Source: Lantana camara
Lineage: Eukaryota > Streptophyta > Magnoliopsida > Lamiales > Verbenaceae
NCBI GenBank assembly: GCA_037501455.1
Contig: CM074857.1
Coordinates: 110,331,501-110,395,500 of the forward strand
Direction of reading: 5' to 3'
DNA length: 64,000 bases
A program made the position numbers and the translations under genes. The notes below the pieces were generated by a model. That model did no database searches. It was not told where the DNA came from and saw nothing but the letters and a program-made list of their open reading frames with translations. Positions 23,201-33,836 of this stretch are shown piece by piece. Position 1 is the first letter of the stretch. Each line of letters opens with the position of its first letter.

Positions 23201-24148
23201 ATGAAAGTAACTAAGTTATGGTTATCGAACCAATTCGAGATGAAAGATCTTGGTGATACGTCCTATATCCTTGGAATTAAAATCTATCGAGATAGATCTA
23301 GAAGGCTAATAAGACTATCACAGTCGATGTACATTGACAAAGTATTGAAGAGATTAAATATGGAGTCAGCAAAGGTTAAGAACCTTCCTATGAGTGTAGG
23401 AACATGTCTTTCAAAGAAGATGTGTCCTAAGACTAACCTTGAGAAGGAAAGAATGACTCATACACCTTATGCATCAACAATAGGTAGCATAATGTATGCA
23501 ATGTTATGTACTCGACCGGATGTGGCTTATGCACTTAGTGTAACAAGTCGTTTCCAATCTGACCCTGGAGATGGTCACTGGGCTGCCGTGAAGAATATTC
23601 TTAAGTACTTGAAAAGTACTAAAGATTTATTCTTAGTTTACGGAGGTCAGAAAGATCTTACTGTCGAAGGAAACTGCGATGCAAGCTTTGCATCTGACTT
23701 AGATGATTTTAAGTCAATGTCAGGATACATTTTCTGCCTAAACGGCGGAGCAGTGAGTTGGAAGAGTTCCAAGCAAACAACCACTGCAGATTCGACCACT
23801 GAGGCCGAATACTTAGCTGCAAATGATGCAGCTAAGGAAGGTGTTTGGATTAGAAACTTCATTCAAGAGTTGAATGTTGTTCCTAGCATGAAAGACCCCA
23901 TTTATGTGTTTTGTGACAACACTGGGGCGGTTGCTCAAGCAAGAGAACCAAGATCTCACCAACGGACCAAACACATTATGAGGAAGTATCACCTAATCCG
24001 TGATATTATCAAAAGAGGAGATGTGCAAATTGAGAGGGTCACATCAGCAGAGAACGTGGCAGATCCACTTACTAAACCCCTTAGTCGAGAAGCTTTCCAA
24101 GGTCATTTTCAGAAGATGGGACTTAGAGTAGCTTTAGAATGGCTTTGA
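20238..24148 (+). pseudogene. Copia-2 gag-pol pseudogene
   Basis: The polyprotein starts MATKNPLVSILESNK at 20238. Gag is followed by a basic tract, a CX2CX4HX4C zinc knuckle (about 21000-21041), protease (LDTGC near 21120), pre-integrase (HSRLGH and CESCLKGK), integrase (HTDVCGP), RT ([27 protein letters not shown] at 23159-23170) and RNase H (CDASFASDLDDFKSMSGY; TTTADSTTEAEYLA). It ends at TGA 24148. Breaks: TAG at 20805-20807, a 10-bp deletion near 21838 (judged against copia-1) that shifts frame inside integrase, TAG at 22289-22291 and TAA at 22958-22960. All three stops fit CAG or CAA with C changed to T. Otherwise this is the best-preserved pol in the window. Confidence 0.92.
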
Positions 24149-24150
24149 CG

Positions 24151-24164
24151 GGCAAGTGGGAGAT
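24151..24164 (+). other. Polypurine tract of copia-2
   Basis: GGCAAGTGGGAGAT lies immediately before the 3' LTR start TGTTAGG, two bases after the pol stop codon. Confidence 0.85.
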
Positions 24165-25310
24165 TGTTAGGAATAGTGCCCTAGAAAGCCGATTGTATAT
24201 CCGCTTTGTACTTTTCCTTATTGTAATCACAGATAATTTTTGAATGAAATAACGAATTGAGGCAACACTTCTTTATATGCTCTTGTTTGGTATGCGTTTA
24301 ATTTAGTTGTGCATGTATGAGAACTCCCCTAATCCTGATGACTTTAGGACTCTACCATTTAGGTGAAATGGTTCATGAAACGAGCCCTATATCACATAAG
24401 TCATGATTAGTAAAATACTCCAAGCCGATGAGTCCTACAGACAGTGGGAGTGTCAACCTGACTCCTCTAAGGCTTGCTTGTGGGATCACGCCCTTAAGAA
24501 GGACCACCTTGTTTCATGGAGGTGCAAAGTATATAGTTGATACGTGCGTGATACATGAGGGTGCTTACTTTAATAAGTAAGTTCACTGAGGTGCCCCGTG
24601 TGAGAACATTCCTAAATGGGAAAGGAAGTTTCTATTTCAGGAAATAGAAATTTCCAGATTAGGAAATATCTCACGAGTCATTGATGTGATTAATTGATCC
24701 TTAGACTTGAGGTTCCTTGTCACTTTATGAGTTAACTCTGTAGTCTTAGGTATAAGCTTTAAAGGGTGTCGCCTTAGACAACTGATTCAAGGCTTATGCT
24801 GGGGCTGCACAAGTGATTCGTGAAAGTGAATGAGAATCAAGAAAGGACCTACACTTGCATTTGCAAGGTGATCTCTTATTGTGTAAGTCATTCATATGCC
24901 ATATGGAGTCCTTGGCCAAGGCAGTAGATCAAGACATCAAGAAAAGGGTTTCTTGGATTGAGATCAAATGGATATGAAATGCACTTAGCTTTAAGACCGG
25001 ATTATTAGGGTTCTGATTATTCCCTTACCCTAGATCTTGGTTGAGAGATAGTAAGTAGGAGGATTTTATCTCACATGAATCAATGACTTAAAGGTTCTGT
25101 CGAATCCGAACATTCCAATTCAGCTAGGGGTTAAACACCTGTTGCTAGACTATGGTCGTTTAATCTGTGGACTGATTAATTAATTAGTGAATTAATTAAT
25201 TAGGGTCACTGCTAATTGAATTGAGAACCTAGAGCGTCACACACAACAACTTGGTTACATGAGTTGAGGCTTTAAAATGATTAAACGAGTTAATCGAGCC
25301 AAGAGGGTTC

Positions 25311-25369
25311 CACACGTGTGGCTCACGTGAGTGACACGTGTCCTTGTGACACGTGTCTCACACGTGTGT
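25311..25369. promoter_or_regulatory. Cluster of ACGT-core (G-box-like) sites in copia-2 U3
   Basis: Five sites with the core CACGTG, mostly ACACGTGT, lie within 60 bp and about 350 bp upstream of the TATA box. They are candidate bZIP/bHLH binding sites; function is inferred. Confidence 0.6.
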
Positions 25370-25710
25370 AAATATATATGTATATTTATTTATGTGTTAA
25401 ATAATTAATGTGATTAATTATTTAATAGACTTTGGTTTAATTTTGAATTAAAAAGAAAGTCTTATTTTGGAGAAAAATAATCTAGTTAATTAATTATAAA
25501 TTAATTAATTAGATAAAAATAAGTTATTTATTTTAAATAAATAAAGTATAAAATTATCCAAAAATTGTTTGGATATTTTTAGCTCTCTTAAAGTTGATTT
25601 GAATTAGAATTCAAAGTCAAAGTTGGAAAATACTTGATGATCAAGTAATAGGAGAGAGAGGGACCAAATCCTTGCCCAACAAGGATTGGGTTCGGCATCC
25701 CTCTCCCTTA

Positions 25711-25721
25711 TCTATATATAG
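25711..25721 (+). promoter_or_regulatory. TATA box of the copia-2 LTR
   Basis: TCTATATATAG lies within the LTR, downstream of the G-box cluster, where the U3 promoter is expected. Confidence 0.55.
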
Positions 25722-26124
25722 GGGAGCTCAAGCTCCCCTTTAGAGCTAATTGACAATTCTTTTCGTTCATGTGTTGAACACCATCCTTTCTCCAAGATAT
25801 ACGAAACCCTAGGTTAAGCCTAAACACTAATTAGAGAACTAGCATCCTTACTAGTTAGATTGTAGTCAAGTTGGTGGACTATCTCTAGAGAGCTTCAAGC
25901 TAGAAGTTTGAAGATTCGAGCTTTACCAAGGAGAGGGGATCAAGCCGCGAGAAGAGCGTTCTTGGGTGGCTTGAAACGCTTCAAGAAAGAATAAAATAAA
26001 AGTAAGTTTCTTAACTCTACGAATTTGGATACAAGATTGCGAGTCCAAGATCCTTTTGTTGGAAAATTTTTTTAAATTCCGCTACTTTCTGATTCGTGTT
26101 TTCCAACATTATGTATCACTTGTA

Positions 26125-28143
26125 TCACCTCTCTTTGAGCAATCTCCGGATTTGTAGAAATCTGTGTAAAGAAGTCTTCCTGCTTAAGGCATCTACAATA
26201 ACATTTGCCTTTCCCGGATGGTATTGAATAACACAATCATAGTCTTCTAGAATCTCCATCCATCTTCTCTTCTTAAAGAAAAACACAGGCGCTCCCCATG
26301 GCGATGTGCTCGGTCGAATATATCCTGCCTCTAACAATTCATCCAATTGTTTTCTCAATTCTTGAAGTTCTATCGGAGCTATTCTATAAAGCGTCTTGGA
26401 AAATGGCTCTGCTCCTGGTATCGTCTCAATTGTTAACTCTAGTTCACGATCGGGTGGTAACGAGTTTAAGTGTTCGGGAAACACTTCGATAAATTCGTTG
26501 ATTACCTCCACTTCTTTATTCTTGATTTGATCTTTCGGCCTATTTAAGAGATAGGCGATGAATCCCGTTGCTCCATTCTAAATCATTTTCTTTGCTTCCA
26601 TTGACGAAACCATTACTAACTTCTCCACTTTCTTTTCTGATGTCCCACTTTCATCTTCTCCCAAGATGACTTCTTTCTTATAAAAATCCAACTTAGCTCG
26701 GCAGTTGAATAACCAATCTATTCCAAGTATAACATCGTACTTTGTCATCAGCAACATGGTAAGATCCAACGGATAGTAGTGATTACCAATACGAATAGGG
26801 CAGCGTTTATATACTTGATTCATTATGAGGCAAGTCCCCAAAGGAGAACTTACTTCAAAGTTATATGGTAATTGTCCAAGTGGAAATCGTAAATACGCAT
26901 AAAATTTAGATGCAATGAATGAATGCGTGGAACCAGGGTCATACAAGACCTGAACTGGTGTGTTAAGAATGTGCACAATACCTTTCACAACTGATGAAGG
27001 ATCAACCTCCTCCCTTCCATCCAGTGCATAAGCTCTGCCTTTAACCACGGGTTTGCCAGTCGTCCCCACCACCGCCTTGCCTTTGTCCTGAACCCCATAC
27101 TTCATAGTCTTTGCTGGATAATTCTCAACCATATGATCAGTAGATCCACACCATACACACTGAGTAGCCTTCTTCCTGCAATTATCCTCAGTATGCCCCT
27201 TATGACCATAGAAATCACAAACAATTTCCCCTTGAGTGGTTTGAGGTGCTCTGAATTATTGCGGTGCCTTTGGTTATTGCGGCGCTCTCTGTTGCTACGG
27301 AGCTCGCTGCTACTGTGGAGCCTTCTGTTGCTGTTGAGCCATCATAGGTTTCTTTCCAGTTCCTTGAGTGGAAGGTCTGGAAGGTCTCTTGTTCCCCTAA
27401 AATGGCTTCGAGTTAGAAGGTCACTGACTACTAATAGTCATTCTGATATCCTTGTGAGTTGCTTCCACTTTCAAAGCCTTATCCACTGCTATGGTGTAGG
27501 TCTCGACATCCAATGATGCTAACGCCCAACGTAGTTCAGGTTTCAGACCGTCAATGAATCTTTTAGTCTTGTGGCGTTCATCATTCAGAATATGAGGTGC
27601 ATACCTAATCAGCCTGACGAACTTGGCTTCATACTCCATCACGTTCATATCCCCTTGAACTAGGCTCATGAACTCAGCTTCTCTTGCGTCGCGAGTAACT
27701 TGAGCGGTGTACTTTTGCTAAAATTCCCTTACAAACTCAGTACAGTTATTGTTGATGTTATTCTCAGTCCACATATGATGAGTATGCCTCCACCAGTTAA
27801 GTGGAGCTCTTTCCATTAAGAATGTAGCATACTGAACTCGCTCACGATCTTCTGGGTAGATATCCATAGCTTCAAAGATCTTTTCCAAACTTGCTATCCA
27901 ATTCTCAGCTTTTAAACCATTAGGTTCACCATAGAACTTAGGAGGATTCATTCTAAGGAACATCTCTAGTGACTTTTCATTGGGAGGATTACCCATTGCC
28001 CGTAGAATATACTGTAGTACTTTTGCTAACTCTGGGAATCCTTCTCTTCTGGGTGGTGATGGCGTACCATGCCTAGGTGGTGTGACTTCCCTATGGGGCG
28101 GCGATGGTGGTACACGATTGCGTGGTGCTCTTCTTGGTGGCAT
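26125..28143 (-). pseudogene. Gypsy-A gag-protease-RT pseudogene with internal pol deletion
   Basis: Gag starts at ATG 28143 (MPPRRAPRNRVPPSPP) and has the retrotransposon gag core (PPKFYGEP, WWRHTH). A Gln/Pro-rich stretch with a degraded zinc knuckle follows (about 27400-27150), then an aspartic protease (DPGSTHSFIASKF near 26940). RT begins near 26500 ([30 protein letters not shown]). Near 26270 the frame jumps from the RT palm (after GAPVFFFKK) straight to the end of RNase H ([16 protein letters not shown]), so the RT active site and most of RNase H are deleted in frame. All readable segments share one frame; stops at 27718, 27421, several in 27150-27400, and 26578 mostly fit CAG/CAA changed to TAG/TAA. 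Confidence 0.85.
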
Positions 28144-29109
28144 GATGTTGCTCAATTTGCAAGAATGCAGGGATACATATATATATAATGAATGCCAATA
28201 AGAATGATTCACATACTTGGTAATCTACATATTTCACATATTCACATATAATCTTAAGTATGTATCAAATATCTCAATCAACAAGATATCAACAATAAGT
28301 CACAAGTGACATAATCATCAACCATTCATAAAGATGAACATCATATAATAATAATCCGATGAGATAAGATGATATATCATGATGACAATAAATGAAATGG
28401 CATGATCCTAATAACGGCCCTAATGGTATCTTGAAGCAACTCTAAGACTCATGCAATGACAGTTATGGAAAGCAGTAAACAGGTAAGCAAAATAAAGTGG
28501 TGAATACTGTGTCATAAATACGCATGGTTTGGTAAAATTTTACAACAGGCTACATATTACACAAATGTCAAAATGGGTAGGATCTGATTATAATCAAATT
28601 ACTCCCACACATGCTTTACCATACCGTCCAACCATGTTTGACACATCCTACCATAGATACCATGTCATCTGAACTGTCATCAGTGGTGCCAAAACTTGGG
28701 GATCATCTACCATAGCTATATATCCCCTCCTCCAAAAGCCAGTCCAATACTACCGTCATCCATAGATATATATATATATGCATCCATACTATAAACAAAG
28801 ATCTCTCAGCGGCAATCAACCCTGGTAACTGTGGTCCAAAGAACCCCTAGTAGTGTCATTCAAAACAGCAACAACCCCAAACTGCTCAAAGAATGCCTCA
28901 TCCATCTGCTGCTGATTTGGATCACGGTGTGGCTCAACTGCCATAGCTATACAAAGAACACCATAGATATAAAAACCAGACAATAGAACCATGCATCCCC
29001 AAACAGTTTTCCTCGATACAGTATGAGAATGATCCTGATACAATGCGTGAACAATCGTTGATGCAACATGAGGGCAATCTAGGTTAGGTCTCTTCTTACT
29101 TAACTCGAT
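28144..29109 (-). other. Gypsy-A leader between PBS and gag
   Basis: AT-rich non-coding DNA with several short TATATA runs. No ORF over 60 codons on minus resembles a known protein. Confidence 0.6.
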
Positions 29110-29121
29110 GCTCTGATACCA
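29110..29121 (-). other. Primer-binding site of gypsy-A
   Basis: The minus strand reads TGGTATCAGAGC, eight bases inside the LTR edge at 29130. It matches the initiator-tRNA-Met complement. Confidence 0.8.
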
Positions 29122-29129
29122 ACTCAAGT

Positions 29130-29825
29130 TGTAGCGCTCCACTTGTATATATATATGGAGAGGAACGCTCCAACCCCCGCACCGATATACTCATCAAATA
29201 ATGGTACAAGCCATCACTCAACAAATACACCGATGAACGGTTGATGAAGATCATGATGAATACTCGATGATAATGCAGTGGAATTTAGAAAATTTTGAAA
29301 CTTTTTAATCCATGCGTGATGGTGACAAGTAATGAGAACATAAGATGAACAATACAATCACGTTTAAGTAGAAGAGACAAGTAATGATATGATATAAGTA
29401 ATTGGACAATGTCACAGGAGCATATTGTAAGTAGAGTAGCAGTGTATCCAATTACAGAATAAAGCTAGGAACATATGCAGCCACATATCATAATGCAGGA
29501 CACAAAATAGATTAATAACATATAAGTCCTGACTCGGGCAAAATAGACATTCTAGAGCTTCAAGATACCTCTAAAGTGCGGCTGCAAGACCTGAAACCAT
29601 GAGGCCAGAAAACAGGTAGAGGTATTAGTCAAAGTGACTAAGTGAGGGAGTAGTTAAAAGGAATACTTTCGAAATGAAAGGATATTTGAAATGAATAAAG
29701 TTTACCTTGATGAATGATTTGAAAGATAAATACTTTATGAAAACATTTGATATGCAAATGATAATGTCACACGCGCACACATATGATATGATTTGGTTCA
29801 TATGATTTTAATAAAGCAGGATAGG
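29130..29825 (-). repeat. Gypsy-A 5' LTR, PBS-side part
   Basis: It starts TGTAGCGCTCC on the plus strand, next to the PBS. It is interrupted at 29825 by the LARD and resumes at 50350. Its first 140 bp match 17865-18008. Confidence 0.75.
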
Positions 29826-32800
29826 TGTAGCACCGGGACGATAGGCACCACATCCCCCGCACTATGGCTCAACACGAGTAACGAAATGGGGAGTCCGCAC
29901 CCGTATCAAACCATAGCGAACGGGAGACAAATAAAATAACCCCCCCTAAGCTAGGCGGAACTTAGACCCTACAACTTAAAACCAATCAACAAGACATAAT
30001 GCAACGTAGAACTAGATCCAAACATATGCATTGGCCACAGGCCTGCAGAAATTAAACACACAAACCGCAAGCAGTCTTGGGCTCCTCAGGCCTCTTTTAA
30101 TTTATAACCAAGTCCGATAAAGCAATTCAATAAAGAATACATAAGATTCAAGTTCAATATTGCGGAATTGGATCATACATAACTTAGATACATATGCGAG
30201 TGTAAAGACTCTTCTAACTTAACTTGACCAACTCAAAGACTCAGCACACTCCGCCTAGCTCAAGACTCCAAAGCCAAACCTGCGCACTGAAACGTTAGGG
30301 AGGGAGAGGGTCAGTCTCTAGAAGACTGAGTGAGCAGGAGCGATATACGTATACATATAAACATGCACATGCAAGTCGTAAATCCCGAGCAAGGTTTTGT
30401 TTGAAATTAGTTCCCAAAAGTGCAAGAGAATAACCAAGCAATACTCGGATTTTACGACTAAACATATTAATTTATTACGTTCATAATTCATACATAAATA
30501 TAAAGCTCGGCGAGTGAGCGTGCATCATCTCCAACCAACTCCGACTGTGTACGACACATATCATTAATACTTTAGATAGGTGATCAAGCAATATATCATA
30601 ATACACGCGGATCATATATCACATCTTAAACATATTCGTTTGGGCAATCCGTGTCCCGGCCTTCCCGCACGTTGCATATCAATCATAACATAACCATTTT
30701 CATAAAACACGTTCCAACCTTCTTCCTCCGGGTGGTGGACGGGTTTGCAAGGCCCGATCACCTAAACATATCATTGTGGCTATGAGGTTCATGAGGCCTC
30801 AAAGCCCGGTTAGCGTTTCCTCGTCAAAACCTCCTCGACAACGTCCGTTTCGTCGTTAACATAATGGAATCAGCACTTGGGATCACCGTCGGCCCCTGCC
30901 TCCCCGGATAGCCACATGTACTAATTCCTGGGCCCGTGAACATAACATACATGCATAATCTCGCCAAAACATATCAGTTCATGTGAAACATATCATATTC
31001 CATATTTCATTTGAAAAGGGTTTACTCGATCAATATTTACTCGATACATTTCATTTGAAAACCATAAATATAACTATATTAGGTTTTTGGCCAAAGCTTG
31101 TCACATACGGTTGTAGGGTTTAATACGTAACTAAAACGAAAACACCCTCACCTGAAACATGACGATACAAGGATACGAGTACCGAGTGCTTAGTTGATCA
31201 AGATTTCTCCACCCTGGAGATAAACTGTACCAAAGACAACATAACGTGCTCGTGAGACTTAAGACTCCAAATGAACCAAATAGGATGCTCGGCAATGTAA
31301 TGATCATGACATGAATGAAGAAAAGATGCTATAATGTAATGAACACGTTCATGTGCACTATTAAAGTCTTAAAGACATATAAACATTCAATTTATTCATT
31401 CAATGAAGCATTCGTATTCAGACGAGTTCATATCCTTCACAAAACTCCACTACATACATCATATTACATAATATAACATATTTCCAAAGTTTGAGAGCAA
31501 GAAGAAATCATATGATAGGGGAAATGGGTTACGGAAATCATAAACGACACAAAACGCACATAAACGGCATTCAATAAAAGCATGCCTAAATCTCATCCAA
31601 TTGTTATGGAATCAAACCACCATACTCTTAACACATAGTAAACCAAGTTCATAGTTCATCACGAATGAAGATAAAGGCGTTAAAGAGGTGAAACAATCAA
31701 AAACCGAAAAGGAAAAGACAAGAAATGCGCAGGGGGAGGGACACGCCCGTGTCCCTCAATTTGAATAGACTGAGACACGGGGGTGTCTCAGTACAGACCT
31801 GAAAAAAGGTCATGACACGGGGGTGTCTCACCTTACAAGGCAAATGAGACACGGGGGGTATCACGGTATAGACCCAAAAACGCAAACAAAGCTTAACGAC
31901 AAACAAACCCTATAAAAAATCATTCCCAAAAACATACCAAATCAACTCCAAATCCTATGAAACTTGATATAAAACATATTTAGCATGTTAGGATCATTTT
32001 TCATTTAGAGTGAAAAGTCCAAATCACACGTTAAGAGCACCAAAACCATGCAGAAAATCTGGGTCGCCAAAACCGCACATATGAGCTCAATTGTTCAATC
32101 ATGCCATGATCAAGTACTTAGGGGTTGAATTTGAATCTAAAACCTTGGGGAATGCATGCTAACATACTAAACAACTAATATAAATCATATATATGCAAAA
32201 TGGCACGAATTGAAGCACATTAGAATGACCAACGAACCACAAAAATGCAACAGCAACAGGTCTATCATAAACCATGCACCGAACAGGTATTGTGCTACGG
32301 TTTTGGGGCTCAAAATGGATCCAAAGGCTTGCAACATGAATGCTAACATATAGAGAAATGAGTGTACATCATATCCATGCAAATTCACAGGAAAAGAAGG
32401 TCATTTAATCAAGCAACAAACTATAATTTCACACAGCAGTCCCGAAACAGGGGAGGCAGTTTGATCTTTAAGTTTGGAGCTCTATATCTCATAATTTCAC
32501 CAAAGAATCTAAAGAGTAAATCATTCATACATCACCTACTATCATTTAGGCATCGAATGGAAAAAGAAACAAGCTCATAATATCAGTTTTCAAGCACGAA
32601 ATCAAGCAACAAAGGCAAAGTGTGCAACAGCAGCTCGAAAATAGGGGAGGGGATCCAACCTCAAGTTTCATGCTAAAAAACTCTCATTTCATTGAAGGGT
32701 TCTAAAATTAAATCATCCAAAAATCATCTAGCATGGCTTTGGTATCAAAAAGGAAGAGAAACAAGTTCATATAACCAAGTTTTATGCAAGAAATCAGCCC

Positions 32801-33819
32801 CAAACCTAAGCTACTCCAAGAAGGCAAGAATCACTCAAAAATCCTAAACATGTTCTAAATCAAACCCTTATCAAATCTAAAGCAAAACAAGAAATAAATG
32901 GATGAAATCAAGCATAAAAGAGTAGAGGATACATAAATATACATACCTTCAAGATATGGAGAAGAAAGGAAGTGATTTGAGCTCAAAATCACAAGGGCCA
33001 AGGTTTCTCTTTTCTTCTTCTCCTCTCCACTCTCTCTCGATCGGTTGCTGCAGAAAAAGTGAGGGTTTGGCTCGTTTTTGCTGATGAAAGAGGAGGAGAA
33101 AGGGGCTAACTCAAGTACACAAGTCATGGGTTAAGGCATGGTTAGGTTTAGGTTGGCTAAAAGGGTCCCACCATGAAGACTAGTCAACAAAAGGGTTCTT
33201 CTTGCACGAGTTGTTCGTTACGGTTGGATTGCGGAGGTCTTAATGATCTCAAAATGGTATGAGTCTTGTTCCATTGTCTCCGAATCGTCGATACGAAGGC
33301 AACGGAGGTGACGGAATTCCAATCCGAATTCCCGAGCTCAAGATATCACGTGCGGAACCAAGGGTGCGCTAATTGCTCGTTAGCCCCCGATTTGGTTCCA
33401 CAAATCAAAATAAATTTGTTAACACGTCAAATGAATTCGAAAACATAAACCGAGCATATAGACATGTTCATAACACACATAATTACGACAGACTAAATTT
33501 CCGCAACATTTCGATATCATTTCATATGAGAACGTAGCACAAATAAACAAACATGCGTATATCCCTAATAAATTCATGTATTACAATTTAAAACTAAAGT
33601 TTAAATTCCATTTTAAATATAATCCAAGGTCAACGGATTTGAATAAATTAATGCAAATGATTAAGGCATAATTAATTATCATAATTCTTAATTAACAATT
33701 TATAATAAAATTAAATATGAAACATTTATAAACAATTAATCACATAGTTAGATAATTTAATTGCGCAATTTATAAACAAATACGACACATTAGTTTAAAT
33801 GAAAAACTGGGGTGTTACA
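29826..33819 (-). repeat. LARD left (3') LTR, 3,994 bp
   Basis: Edges TGTAGCACC and GTGTTACA, both next to signals expected at LTR borders. It aligns over its full length with the split right LTR. The segment around 31031 (CGATACATTTCATTTG) preserves the empty target site of copia-3. Confidence 0.9.
31740..31870. repeat. Array of GACAC...GTGTC palindromes in the left LARD LTR
   Basis: Four imperfect palindromes: GACACGCCCGTGTC (31740-31753), TGAGACACGGGGGTGTCTCA (31771-31790), 31813-31830 and about 31852-31870. The right LTR carries the same series at 48257-48381. Confidence 0.8.
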
Positions 33820-33836
33820 ATCTCTCCCCTTTAAAA
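33820..33836 (-). other. Polypurine tract of the LARD
   Basis: The minus strand reads TTTTAAAGGGGAGAGAT directly before the LTR start TGTAACACC, a classic gypsy arrangement. Confidence 0.85.

Larger units (their letters stand above)
18015..26108 (+). mobile_element. Copia-2: Ty1/copia retrotransposon lacking its 5' LTR
   Basis: It keeps only about 21 bp of the 5' LTR (18015-18035), then the PBS, a 2.2-kb leader, a gag-pol pseudogene, a polypurine tract and a complete 3' LTR. It is the same family as copia-1, and the two lie head to head. The right edge abuts gypsy-A RNase H sequence at 26109. The left edge is a deletion joint with the gypsy-A 3' LTR, so no TSD can be seen. Confidence 0.9.
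24165..26108 (+). repeat. 3' LTR of copia-2
   Basis: It runs from TGTTAGGAATAGTGCCCT to GTGTTTTCCAACA, 1,944 bp. It contains a cluster of ACACGTGT sites (25311-25369) and a TATA box (25711-25721). The flank at 26109 is gypsy-A coding sequence. Confidence 0.9.

Noticed and set aside
28816..29142. 108-codon minus ORF near the gypsy-A PBS
   Set aside because: It spans the PBS and LTR edge and resembles no known protein, so it is probably chance.
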